DNA of 64,000 bases from the NCBI RefSeq assembly GCF_014805525.1, contig NZ_JACFSZ010000004.1, positions 124,001 through 188,000 on the forward strand, written 5' to 3'. The position numbers and the translations under genes are program-made. The notes below the pieces were generated by a model. It worked only from the letters and a program-made list of their open reading frames with translations, was not told the origin of the DNA and ran no database searches. The stretch comes from Rhabdothermincola sediminis (GTDB lineage: Bacteria; Actinomycetota; Acidimicrobiia; Acidimicrobiales; Acidimicrobilacustridaceae). Of this stretch, positions 8,079 to 16,100 are shown one piece after another; positions within the stretch are counted from its first letter, which is position 1, and every line of letters starts with the position of its first letter.

Positions 8079-8953
8079 GACCCGAGTGCCACCCACCTCG
8101 CTTCGCCGTCGCCGATGCCGTGCAGCGCGCGCTCGTCGAGGATCTCACCCCGCTCGGCGACCTCACCTCCTCGCTCCTGCCTGCGGACCTGCGGGCGTCC
8201 GCCGCCTTCGTTCCCCGTCGGGACGGTGTCCTCGCGGGCCGCTCGTGCGCGGAGGAGACGTTCCGCCAGGTCGATGCGAGCGTGGAGGTGTCCTGGAGCG
8301 CCGACGACGGCGATCAGCTCAGCGCCGGCATGCCGTTCGCGACCGTGGAAGGACGCCTGGCCTCGATCCTGACGGCGGAGCGCACCGCGCTCAACTTCCT
8401 CGGTCACCTCTCGGGAATCGCCACCCAGACCCGGCGCTTCGTCGACGCCGTGGCCGCCACCGGCTCGGCCACCAAGGTCTGGGACACTCGCAAGACCACA
8501 CCCGGGCTACGGGTGCTCGAGAAAGCGGCGGTCCGCGCCGGCGGCGGCGCCAACCATCGAGGCAACCTCTCGGACTGGATCCTCCTCAAGGACAACCACC
8601 TCGCCCTGATGGGGGTCAGCGCTGCCGTCCACCAGGCACGCATCCGCTGGCCCGGCCGCACCGTCCACGTCGAGTGCGACCACCTCGAACAGGTCGAGGA
8701 GGCGCTGGCCGCCCGGGCCGACGCGCTGCTCCTCGACAACATGACGCCCGAGCAGGTCGCCGAGTGCGTGGTGGCCGCCGACGTGCACGTGGCCCGGCTC
8801 GGTGGCCGCCGGCCGCTGCTCGAGGTCTCCGGCGGCATCACCCTCGACACCGTCGCCAGCTACGCCGTGCTCGGAGTCGACTGCATCTCGGTCGGGGGCA
8901 TCACCAACTCGGCGCCGGTCCTCGACATCGGCCTCGACATCGACCAGATCTGA
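8075..8953 (+). CDS. nadC: Quinolinate phosphoribosyltransferase (decarboxylating)
   Basis: Converts quinolinate and PRPP to nicotinate mononucleotide. The 292-residue protein has EDL-PLGDLTS at the N terminus, TAERTALNFLGHLSGIAT, DTRKTTPGLR, GGGANHRGNLSDWILLKDNH, HVECDHLEQVEEAL, LLDNMTPE and EVSGGITLDTVASYA, covering all substrate-binding loops of type II PRTases. Coupled to nadB by a 4-bp overlap; coaX begins 30 bp later behind its own ribosome site. Confidence 0.97.
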   Translation: MRPECHPPRFAVADAVQRALVEDLTPLGDLTSSLLPADLRASAAFVPRRDGVLAGRSCAEETFRQVDASVEVSWSADDGDQLSAGMPFATVEGRLASILTAERTALNFLGHLSGIATQTRRFVDAVAATGSATKVWDTRKTTPGLRVLEKAAVRAGGGANHRGNLSDWILLKDNHLALMGVSAAVHQARIRWPGRTVHVECDHLEQVEEALAARADALLLDNMTPEQVAECVVAADVHVARLGGRRPLLEVSGGITLDTVASYAVLGVDCISVGGITNSAPVLDIGLDIDQI

Positions 8954-8983
8954 CGGACGAGCTGACGAACGGAAGGAGCTCTC

Positions 8984-9781
8984 GTGCTGCTCGCCATCGA
9001 CGCCGGCAACACCCAGACCGTGGTGGGGCTGTACGAACTCGACGACGCGGGCTCGGCAGCAGGCCGCCGCCCGGAGGATGGCCTACTGGATCACTGGCGC
9101 ATCGCCTCCCTGGCCGACCGCACCTCCGACGAGATGGCGGTGCTGTTGCAGGGGTTCCTCGCGTTCCGTGGTCACGCGCTCGACGACATCGACGGTGTGG
9201 TCATCTCGTCGGGTGTGCCACGGATCACCGCCACCCTACGCGACCTGGCCGACGGCTACCTCGACTTCGACCCGGTGGTGATCGAGCCTGGTGTGCGTAC
9301 GGGCATCGCCATCCAGTACGAGAACCCGAAGGAAGTCGGCGCGGACCGGATCGCCAACGCCGTGGGTGCCTACGACCTCTACGGCGGACCGACGATCATC
9401 GCCGACTTCGGCACCGCCACCACCTGCGATGCCGTCTCCGAGAACGGTGAGTACCTCGGCGGCGCCATCGCTCCCGGCATCGAGATCAGCATGGATGCGC
9501 TCGTCGGCCGGGCGGCGGCCTTGCGGGCCGTCGAGCTGCGCGAGCCCCGGCACGTGCTGGGCAAGAGCACGGTGGAGTCGATCCAGTCCGGCGCGGTGTA
9601 CGGCTTCGCGGCGCAGGTGGACGGGCTCTGCGACAGGATCCAGGAGGAGCTCGGGGACTGCACGATCGTGTCGACGGGAGGGCTGGCCGACCTCATCACC
9701 CCCCTGTCACGGCGCATCCAGCACGTCGAGCCGTGGCTCACCTTGCACGGCTTGCGTTTGGTGTACGAGAAGAACGCCTAG
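8984..9781 (+). CDS. coaX: Type III pantothenate kinase
   Basis: First step of CoA synthesis from pantothenate, ASKHA fold. The 265-residue protein has the phosphate-1 loop DAGNTQTVVGLY, the GADRIANAVGAYDLYGG stretch, DFGTATTCDAV and GGAIAPGIEIS. GTG start preceded by GGAAGGAG at a 5-nt spacing. It closes the panC-panD-nadB-nadC-coaX run, so pantothenate supply and its phosphorylation lie together with NAD genes. Confidence 0.96.
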   Translation: MLLAIDAGNTQTVVGLYELDDAGSAAGRRPEDGLLDHWRIASLADRTSDEMAVLLQGFLAFRGHALDDIDGVVISSGVPRITATLRDLADGYLDFDPVVIEPGVRTGIAIQYENPKEVGADRIANAVGAYDLYGGPTIIADFGTATTCDAVSENGEYLGGAIAPGIEISMDALVGRAAALRAVELREPRHVLGKSTVESIQSGAVYGFAAQVDGLCDRIQEELGDCTIVSTGGLADLITPLSRRIQHVEPWLTLHGLRLVYEKNA

Positions 9782-9784
9782 AGT
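9779..9784 (+). promoter_or_regulatory. Possible -10 box (TAGAGT) of the SDR gene
   Basis: Begins in the coaX stop codon and ends 9 nt before ATG 9794. Confidence 0.3.
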
Positions 9785-9793
9785 CGGCGTGGC

Positions 9794-10750
9794 ATGCGCG
9801 TCTTCATCACCGGCATGGGTGGTGAGCTCGGTACCGCCGTCGCTCAGCTCGTCGAGGACGACCCCTCGTTCGAAGCCGTAGCCGGGGCCGACCTCTTCCC
9901 GCCTCGCCGCCGTCTCGATCGAGCGGAGTTCCATCGCATCGATCCGCGTAACCGGGAGCGGATGTCCGCGGTCATCCGGGCCTTCGCGCCGACGGCCCTG
10001 CTACATCTGGGCGTCTACGAGCCCTACTCGCGGAGCAGCCCCCGAGCAGCGGTGGCGCGCACCGCGGCGGGAACGGCGGTGGCACTCGAGGCTGCGCTGG
10101 CCGGTGGCCGGCTCGATCGGGTGGTCGTGCGCAGCGGCATCGAGGTGTACGGGCGGCGGCGCGGCGCCCCGCTGCATCCCGACGAGGAGGTGCCACCCGC
10201 GCCCACATCGGCCTTCGGGCACACGATGCTGCACGTCGAGCAGGTCAGCCGTGAAGCCGGCAGGCGGGCCGGCGCTGCCGTCACGGTGTTGCGCTTCGCG
10301 CCGATCGTGGGACCTCATGTGCCCAGTCCGCTGGGCCGCCTCCTGCGGCTGCCCGCCGTGCCGTTCTCCCCACTCGCCGACCCCGCCTTCTCGGTGGTTC
10401 ACCAGCACGACGTGGCTGCAGCCTTCGTAGCGGCGATGCGCCAGCCGTTCCAGGGTCCGCTCAACGTGGTCGGCCCCGGCGCGGTCACGGCGTCGCAGGC
10501 CGCTCGCCTGGGGGGCCGGGCCCCGGTGCCGGTCGTCGGCTCGGGTTGGCAGGTCGCTCGCGCCCTGGCTCGGCTGGCGGGCGCACCGGTGCCGGACCAC
10601 GTGCAGGAGCTGCTGGTGCGGGGCCGCACCGCCGATGCCAGCCGGGTCACCGAGGTGCTCGGCATCCGGATGCTCCACCACACGCCCGATGTGGTGCGGC
10701 AGCTCTACGCGTGGGAGCCCATCGACTACCTGCGCTCCACGGCGGCCTGA
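9794..10750 (+). CDS. NAD-dependent epimerase/dehydratase-like SDR with altered active site
   Basis: Extended SDR of 318 residues: Rossmann motif ITGMGGELG at residues ~5-13, LLHLGVYEP and a conserved VVRSGIEVYGRRRG strand. The usual Y-x-x-x-K catalytic pair appears as F-G-H-T-M in SAFGHTMLHVEQ, so ordinary epimerase/dehydrogenase chemistry looks lost while NAD binding may remain. It overlaps a PlsC-like gene by one base. In mycobacteria a galE-like gene and an acyltransferase-like gene form the same pair (Rv0501-Rv0502). Substrate unknown. Confidence 0.75.
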   Translation: MRVFITGMGGELGTAVAQLVEDDPSFEAVAGADLFPPRRRLDRAEFHRIDPRNRERMSAVIRAFAPTALLHLGVYEPYSRSSPRAAVARTAAGTAVALEAALAGGRLDRVVVRSGIEVYGRRRGAPLHPDEEVPPAPTSAFGHTMLHVEQVSREAGRRAGAAVTVLRFAPIVGPHVPSPLGRLLRLPAVPFSPLADPAFSVVHQHDVAAAFVAAMRQPFQGPLNVVGPGAVTASQAARLGGRAPVPVVGSGWQVARALARLAGAPVPDHVQELLVRGRTADASRVTEVLGIRMLHHTPDVVRQLYAWEPIDYLRSTAA

Positions 10751-11412
10751 TGGAGGAGCTGCTCATCCCCGCGCCATTGGCCGAGATCGACCCGGATCGG
10801 CAGGACCTGTCCTACCCGGCGCTCGTCTCCCGCCGGTTCGCCGGCACCTTCCCGGTCGATGAGTGGGGCTTCGATCGTGACCTGGCCCTGCTCCTCGCGC
10901 CGTTCGCGAACCTGCTGCCGCGACCTCGAGTGCTGGACGCGGCTCGGGTGCCCGAGGTTGGTCCGGCACTCGTCATCACCGATCGATGGGTGGCGCCACC
11001 ATGGCGGATGGTGCTCGCGGCCCTGCTGGCGGGCGCGACGGGTCGCCCGGTGCGGTTCGCCGGTGTACCGGACGTGGCGCCGTTCGGCCCGCTCCTTCGC
11101 CGTCTCGGAGGCGTGCCGGGGAACCTCCACGATCTGAGGAGCCTGCTGCGCTCGGGGGAGGTCGTGGTCAGCTCGTGCGGGTTCGATCCTCGCCGGCCGT
11201 TCGGCGTCGGTCGTCCACCGGAAGCCGTGCTGGCGGTGGCGATGTCGATGGGGGCACCGGTGGTACCCGCCGGTGTGGCGAGCTGCCTCCCGGGCCAGCT
11301 CAGCGAGGTCACGCTGCGCGAACCCGTGCGCACGGAGGGCGCGTCAGCGCCGGGCACGGTGGAGCAGCTCGTGGTGCGCCTGGCCGAGCGCTGGGGAGCG
11401 TTGTCCGCCTGA
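10750..11412 (+). CDS. PlsC-like acyltransferase-fold protein, catalytic motif missing
   Basis: Protein of 220 residues that aligns by pattern with 1-acylglycerol-3-phosphate acyltransferases: a central PFGPLLRRLGGVPGNLHDLRSLLRSGEVVV region and a later GAPVVPAGVAS strand. The H-x4-D acceptor motif expected near residues 75-85 is replaced by ITDRWVAPPW, and the FPEG motif by SSCGF. I infer a noncatalytic or strongly diverged member acting with the SDR protein encoded immediately upstream (TGATG junction). A membrane-lipid role is only a guess from the fold. Confidence 0.6.
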   Translation: MEELLIPAPLAEIDPDRQDLSYPALVSRRFAGTFPVDEWGFDRDLALLLAPFANLLPRPRVLDAARVPEVGPALVITDRWVAPPWRMVLAALLAGATGRPVRFAGVPDVAPFGPLLRRLGGVPGNLHDLRSLLRSGEVVVSSCGFDPRRPFGVGRPPEAVLAVAMSMGAPVVPAGVASCLPGQLSEVTLREPVRTEGASAPGTVEQLVVRLAERWGALSA

Positions 11413-11426
11413 CGCTCATATCCGCT

Positions 11427-11478
11427 CGTTCTGGCAGGTCGAACGCGTGCTTCAGCACGCGTTCGACCTGCCAGAACG
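11427..11478. repeat. Intergenic palindrome, copy 2 of 3
   Basis: Perfect 25-bp arms 11427-11451 and 11454-11478 with a 2-nt centre (tc), 14 nt after the PlsC-like stop. Relative to copy 1 one stem pair has changed from C-G to T-A on both arms. Confidence 0.88.
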
Positions 11479-11558
11479 GAAGGGTCGGTCGAGGTCGGGT
11501 CGCCGCATATCGATGTCGAAGGTGACGGTCGTGTCGCTGAACGGTGTTCGTGGCTCGC

Positions 11559-11564
11559 TACCAT
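11559..11564 (+). promoter_or_regulatory. Probable -10 box (TACCAT) of the hydrolase gene
   Basis: Ends 7 nt before ATG 11572; no ribosome site is visible, so the mRNA is probably leaderless. Confidence 0.45.
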
Positions 11565-11571
11565 CGGTTCC

Positions 11572-12393
11572 ATGCCGTTCGCACACGTGCCGGATGGGAC
11601 CCGCATCCACTACGAGGTGTTCGGGGATCCCCGGGGCGAGCCCCTCGTGATGATCCAGGGCCTGGGCGCCGACCGGCGGGGCTGGATCCGCCAGCGCCGG
11701 GCCTTCGGCTCCCGGTTCCGGTGCGTCGTGCTCGACAACAGGGGAGTGGGCCGATCCGACAAGCCGACCGGTCCCTACGACCTCGAGGTGATGGCCGCCG
11801 ACGTGGTGGCCGTGCTCGACGCACTCGGCCTCGACACCGTGCACGTGATGGGCGTGTCGATGGGCGGTGTGCTCGCGCAGATCGTGGGAGTCCGCCATGC
11901 CGAACGCGTCCGCTCGCTGGTGCTCGCCTGCACCGCCTGCCGGCATCTGCCCTGGCGGCGCGAACTGCTGGCGGAATGGGCCTCCATCGCTACGGTCCGG
12001 GGGATGCGCGCCCTCGTCGACGAGGCCGGCGAGTGGCTCATCGGGCCCCGCTCGAGGCATCGCTTCCGGCCCCTGGTCGGCATGATCGGCCCGCTGGCCC
12101 TGCAGGTGGCGCCAGAGAGCTTCGTGGCCCAGATCGAAGCCATCCTCGCCCTCGACGACGACGTGCGCTTCGAGCTGGGAGCCGTGCAGGTACCGACCCT
12201 GGCGCTCGTCGGCAGCCAGGATATCCTCACCCCGGTCGCTGACAGCGAGGAGATCTGCTCGCTGGTGCCCGGCGCCGAGTTATCCGTGATCGGCGGTGCC
12301 GCTCACGGCTTCAACTTCGAGAACGCGGGGGCGTTCAACCGGGCCGCGCTCGACTTCCTCCAGCGCTCCGTGGCTCGGGTCGGATCCGCCTGA
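11572..12393 (+). CDS. Alpha/beta-fold hydrolase
   Basis: Protein of 273 residues with a complete catalytic triad: nucleophile Ser96 in GVSMGG, Asp217 in VGSQDILTP and His245 in GGAAHGFNFE, plus the oxyanion-hole stretch IQGLGADRRGW. It resembles the 3-oxoadipate enol-lactonase/haloperoxidase-like esterase group, but substrate cannot be read from sequence. Cytoplasmic, no signal peptide. Transcribed alone between palindrome copy 2 and a terminator hairpin. Confidence 0.88.
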   Translation: MPFAHVPDGTRIHYEVFGDPRGEPLVMIQGLGADRRGWIRQRRAFGSRFRCVVLDNRGVGRSDKPTGPYDLEVMAADVVAVLDALGLDTVHVMGVSMGGVLAQIVGVRHAERVRSLVLACTACRHLPWRRELLAEWASIATVRGMRALVDEAGEWLIGPRSRHRFRPLVGMIGPLALQVAPESFVAQIEAILALDDDVRFELGAVQVPTLALVGSQDILTPVADSEEICSLVPGAELSVIGGAAHGFNFENAGAFNRAALDFLQRSVARVGSA

Positions 12394-12436
12394 TCGGGCG
12401 CGATCCCCCGGTCCGAGTCCGCTGCCGCAACGTGGA

Positions 12437-12464
12437 GTGGCCCGGCACCGAGGTGCCGGGCCAC
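12437..12464. terminator. Strong hairpin between convergent genes
   Basis: Perfect 13-bp stem GTGGCCCGGCACC / GGTGCCGGGCCAC with a 2-nt loop, between the converging hydrolase and solute-binding-protein genes. No T-tract, so it would be a GC-rich, bidirectional type. Confidence 0.6.
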
Positions 12465-12486
12465 GTTGGCGCACTGACCGACCAGG

Positions 12487-14238
12487 TCAGCGACTGATCC
12501 AGATCCCCGTGATGTAGGGCTTGGGCATGAAGTTGCCCCAGGGCAGCACCCGGAACCAGTTGAGGCCGCTGATGTTCTTCTCGGCGATCAGCGCGTACGG
12601 GGTGTCGAAGAGCCACACGTCGATGACCTGCTCGTTGCGATCACGAGAGAGCTTCTGGTAGGCCTCGCGGCGATTGGTGCGATCGGTCTCGACCCGGCCG
12701 TACCGCAGGGCGTTCTCGGTGACGTCGCTGTAGTACTGGCTGAAGTTGATGATGATCCCGCCCTTGGCGGTCTCCTGGGCCCAGAACACGTACTGGGAGT
12801 CCGGATCGGGGTACCCGTAGTTGCGGAACATCGCCGCTTGGAAGTCGCCCTGGGTGAGCTTGACGATGTAGGCGGTCTGCTCGATCGTTTCGAGCTGGGC
12901 CTCGATGCCGACCTGGCGCCACATCTCCTGCAGCTCCTGCATCAGGGTCAGCTCCTCGACCGGTGGCAGCCCGATGAGCTTGAAGCGCAAAGCGGGTTGA
13001 CCGGTCTGGGCCTTGTACGCCTCGATCTCCTCCCGGGCCTTCTGCGGGTCGTAGGCCGGATATCCCGTCTCGTCCGGGGGTACACCGCCCCACCGGGAGG
13101 TCTCACTGAACGGCGAGGTGTCCGACCTGACGTCCTCACCGGAAGAGACCTGATCGACGATCTTCGCCCGGTCGGTGGCATAGGCCAGGGCCCGGCGGGC
13201 ATGCACGTTGTCGAACGGTGGCTTGCTCGTGCTGAGCATCACGAAGGTCTTCTCGGAGTTGTAGTCCTTCACCACCTGGAAGCGGTCCTTCATCGTCGAA
13301 GCGTCGACCGCACGGGTGCTCATGATCATGTTCACGTCACCCGAGGCCAGCGCGTTGGCTCGCTGCTGGGGGTCGACGATCGGGCGGAACTCCATGGCAT
13401 CCAGGTAGGGGCCGTTGCGCTGCCCCAGGGGCACGCCCACCTCGGCGCACAGCTTCTTGACCGAGTCCTCGGGGCTCGGGAGCGCGCACGGCCCACCCCA
13501 GTACTCGTCGAAGGCCCGAACCTTCACGCTGTCGTCCTGCTTCCAGCTCTCGAAGCGGAACGCGCCGGTGCCCACGGGCGAGCTCTGCCCCTTGTCGGGC
13601 TTGGCCAGCATGGACGGCGCCATCACGAAGCCGACCGGACCGGCCAGGACGTTGAGGAACGCGGACCACGGCTCGGTGGTGACCACCCGGAAGGTGTAGG
13701 TGTCGATCACGTCGACGGACTGCACCATGGGACCGAGGGCCACGCTGGAGAGGCCGTCCCGGATCGCGAGGAGGATGCCGTCGACCACGGCCTTTGCGGT
13801 CATCTCCGTGCCGTCGTGGAACTTGATGCCCTGGCGGATCTTGACCGTCCAGCGGGTCAGGACCTCGTTGATGTCACCGCTCTCGGAGAGGTCATTGGCC
13901 GACGCGCTCTCCGCCAGCCACGGCACGATGTTCTGGTCGGCGTCGTAGACGAAGAGCGGCTCGAGGAACGAAGAGCCGACGAACTCGCCGGCATCGGCCC
14001 ACTGCGCGAGGGCTGGGTTCCAGCCATTGGTCTCCGCGGTGACCGCGAAGATCACCTTGCCACCTTGTTGAGGCTGGCCTTCCTGGGTGATGCCGGCCTC
14101 GACGGCAGGGGTGGTCGATACCGTGTCCGAGGCGTTCTTCTTGTCGCCCCCACAGGCCGCTGCCAGCAACAGCAGTGCCACGAGGACGGCGGCCACCGGC
14201 TGGCCCCGTCGTCGCGTTTGGAGGTCGTTGCCCACCAT
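12487..14238 (-). CDS. ABC transporter substrate-binding lipoprotein (family 5), paralogue 1
   Basis: Extracytoplasmic solute-binding protein of 583 residues, SBP_bac_5 (dipeptide/oligopeptide/nickel type). Lipoprotein signal: RRRG followed by a hydrophobic stretch and lipobox LAAAC-GGD. Family blocks: VKIRQGIKFHDGTEMTAKAV, AFDEYWGG, PFDNVHARRALAYATDR. ATG 14238 is chosen because GGAGGG lies 4 nt upstream; an upstream ATG at 14322 is open but would lengthen the signal. About 40% pattern similarity (by eye) with the next gene. No permease or ATPase genes are nearby, so the transporter partner is unknown. Confidence 0.9.
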   Translation of the reverse strand: MVGNDLQTRRRGQPVAAVLVALLLLAAACGGDKKNASDTVSTTPAVEAGITQEGQPQQGGKVIFAVTAETNGWNPALAQWADAGEFVGSSFLEPLFVYDADQNIVPWLAESASANDLSESGDINEVLTRWTVKIRQGIKFHDGTEMTAKAVVDGILLAIRDGLSSVALGPMVQSVDVIDTYTFRVVTTEPWSAFLNVLAGPVGFVMAPSMLAKPDKGQSSPVGTGAFRFESWKQDDSVKVRAFDEYWGGPCALPSPEDSVKKLCAEVGVPLGQRNGPYLDAMEFRPIVDPQQRANALASGDVNMIMSTRAVDASTMKDRFQVVKDYNSEKTFVMLSTSKPPFDNVHARRALAYATDRAKIVDQVSSGEDVRSDTSPFSETSRWGGVPPDETGYPAYDPQKAREEIEAYKAQTGQPALRFKLIGLPPVEELTLMQELQEMWRQVGIEAQLETIEQTAYIVKLTQGDFQAAMFRNYGYPDPDSQYVFWAQETAKGGIIINFSQYYSDVTENALRYGRVETDRTNRREAYQKLSRDRNEQVIDVWLFDTPYALIAEKNISGLNWFRVLPWGNFMPKPYITGIWISR

Positions 14239-14347
14239 GTGCCCTCCCATCCCGGGTCGCCCACCGATCGTCCCTCGGTGGCCCGGCCCTCGTTCGAGCG
14301 GCCCCAGGCCGCTCCCCGTCATCCTCTACGTCGGCCGCCGGGGGCCG

Positions 14348-14372
14348 AAGTTGAAGGTCATCGCGTCAACTT
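14348..14372. promoter_or_regulatory. Inverted repeat upstream of solute-binding protein 1
   Basis: AAGTTGA and TCAACTT separated by 11 nt, about 110 bp upstream of the ATG at 14238 and just beyond the 3' end of the other solute-binding gene. Could be an operator; no clear -10/-35 pair was found to anchor it. Confidence 0.3.
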
Positions 14373-14383
14373 GCATCCACCTG

Positions 14384-16009
14384 TCATGACCTCAGCCAGA
14401 TCGCAGGCCACCACGGCTTGCCGTCCTGGCGGGCGAATCCCAGCCGTTGGGGCGCAGAGAGGCCCCCGACGTTCGCCCTGGCTGCCAGGCCCCAGTCGTT
14501 GTGGTACAGCCACACGAAGGCCACCTCGTCGTTGATGGCCCGAACGGCTTGTTTGATCTCGGCAGTGCGCTGGTCGGGGTCGGCGGTGGCGCGGGCGGTG
14601 TCCAGGGCTCGGTCGACGGCGCTGCTCCGCAGCCCACCGAAGTTGATGCCACCGGACGGATCGGCGTAGCTCGAGTGCCAGAAGATGTAGTTGGAGTCGG
14701 GGTTGACGTACGCGAAGTTCCGGAACATCGCAGCCTGGAACTGTCCGCCGAACACCTGAGCGAGGAAAGCTCCCTGCTCCAGGACCTCGATCGAGACCTG
14801 CATCCCGAGGGCCGTCCACTGCGCTTGCAGCAGCTCGGCTTCGGTCTTCTGCTGGTTGGAGCTCGGGGTGGTGATCGTGAACGCGAGCGGCTGGCCCGTC
14901 TGCTCGGTGTAGGTGGCGATCTCCTCGCGGGCACGCTCGAGGTCGTAGCTCGGGTAGCCCGAATCCTCGAGGTGGTAGCGCTCGTCCTCCGTGTAGGGCT
15001 GGTCCGCGTCCTTCTGGATCCCTCCACCGACAGCGTCGTTGATCGCTTGGCGGTTGGTGGCGTGGGCGAGGGCCTTGCGGGCGTGGATGTTGTCGAAGGG
15101 TGGTTTGGCGAGGTTGAGCATGGCGAAGGTCTCTTCGGCGGCGAAGTCCTCCACCTGCACGATCCCGGAGGTGGATCGGAACTTCTTCACCGATTCCGGA
15201 TCCTGAGTGAGGATCAGGTCGACGTCGCCGGCTTCCAGCGCCGCCGCACGGCTGGTCTGGTCGACGATGGCCCGGAACTCGATGCCGTCCAGATGGGCCT
15301 TCGGGCCCCAGTAGGCCTCGTTCCGGGTGACCCGGATCGGATCACCCGGCCGCCACGGACCGGCTTGCTTGAACGGCCCGGTGCCGATGGCCACGGTCGA
15401 GTCGTTGGCCTCGATCGCGGCCGGAGCGGCCATGTACCCGCCTTGGGCGGCGACCGTGTAGTCGTAGCCGAACCAGGGGGTGCTCATCCGCACCTCGACC
15501 GTGAGGGGGTCGACCACCACGACCTCGCGGATCGGTTTGAGGGCGGTCCCGGTGATGGGAACCGCGCGGCGGGCGTCGATGTTCATCTTCACCGCGGCCG
15601 CGTCGAACGGCGAGCCGTCGTGGAAGACGACGTTGGGCCGCAGCATGATGGTCCACACGGTGCCGTCGTCGTTCGGCGTCATGGACTCGGCGAGGTGCGG
15701 TACCAGGTTGCGCTCCTCATCGAAGGTCATGAGGGTGTCGTAGATCGACGACGCGATGAGGTTGCCTTCCAGTGACCACCGGGCGGTGATCGGAAGCAGG
15801 CCGTCGGGTTCGGCGCCCACGGCCACTTTCAGCGTGCCACCGGGGGTGGGTGGACCCTCCTCCACGGGGGCTGCCTGGTTGACGGTCCCCGCCGGTCCTT
15901 CCCCTTCGTCTCCGGAGCCACCACACGCGGTGGTGAGCAGCAGCAAGGCCGCCAGCACGGCGAGCAGGTGCGCGAACGGCCTCACCGAGGGATGTCGCGA
16001 GTCGGTCAT
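14384..16009 (-). CDS. ABC transporter substrate-binding lipoprotein (family 5), paralogue 2
   Basis: Protein of 541 residues with signal peptide and lipobox LTTAC-GGS (Cys29), then an acidic/Pro linker and the SBP_bac_5 fold: IMLRPNVVFHDGSPFDAAAV, RNEAYWGPKAHLDG, PFDNIHARKALAHATNRQAI. The shared PFDN-HAR-ALA-AT-R block shows common ancestry with the gene at 12487. Likely binds peptides or a related solute outside the membrane. A -10 box and a TetR-type inverted repeat precede it at 16030-16062, suggesting repressor control. Both binding-protein genes lack an adjacent membrane component. Confidence 0.9.
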   Translation of the reverse strand: MTDSRHPSVRPFAHLLAVLAALLLLTTACGGSGDEGEGPAGTVNQAAPVEEGPPTPGGTLKVAVGAEPDGLLPITARWSLEGNLIASSIYDTLMTFDEERNLVPHLAESMTPNDDGTVWTIMLRPNVVFHDGSPFDAAAVKMNIDARRAVPITGTALKPIREVVVVDPLTVEVRMSTPWFGYDYTVAAQGGYMAAPAAIEANDSTVAIGTGPFKQAGPWRPGDPIRVTRNEAYWGPKAHLDGIEFRAIVDQTSRAAALEAGDVDLILTQDPESVKKFRSTSGIVQVEDFAAEETFAMLNLAKPPFDNIHARKALAHATNRQAINDAVGGGIQKDADQPYTEDERYHLEDSGYPSYDLERAREEIATYTEQTGQPLAFTITTPSSNQQKTEAELLQAQWTALGMQVSIEVLEQGAFLAQVFGGQFQAAMFRNFAYVNPDSNYIFWHSSYADPSGGINFGGLRSSAVDRALDTARATADPDQRTAEIKQAVRAINDEVAFVWLYHNDWGLAARANVGGLSAPQRLGFARQDGKPWWPAIWLRS

Positions 16010-16029
16010 CTCGGCCCCTTCCCCCCAAG

Positions 16030-16062
16030 ATCTGATAGCTCGTCAGATTGGGACCGACTCTA
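16030..16062 (-). promoter_or_regulatory. -10 box and TetR-type operator before solute-binding protein 2
   Basis: On the minus strand TAGAGT (16062-16057) is followed by the inverted repeat ATCTGA-n7-TCAGAT (16048-16030), which would begin at about +1. This geometry fits repression by a dimeric regulator; the repeat resembles TetR-family sites. The cognate regulator is not encoded in the window. Confidence 0.5.
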
Positions 16063-16100
16063 GTCCGATCGACCCGCCCAGTCCGGGCAGGTCCGGGCCG

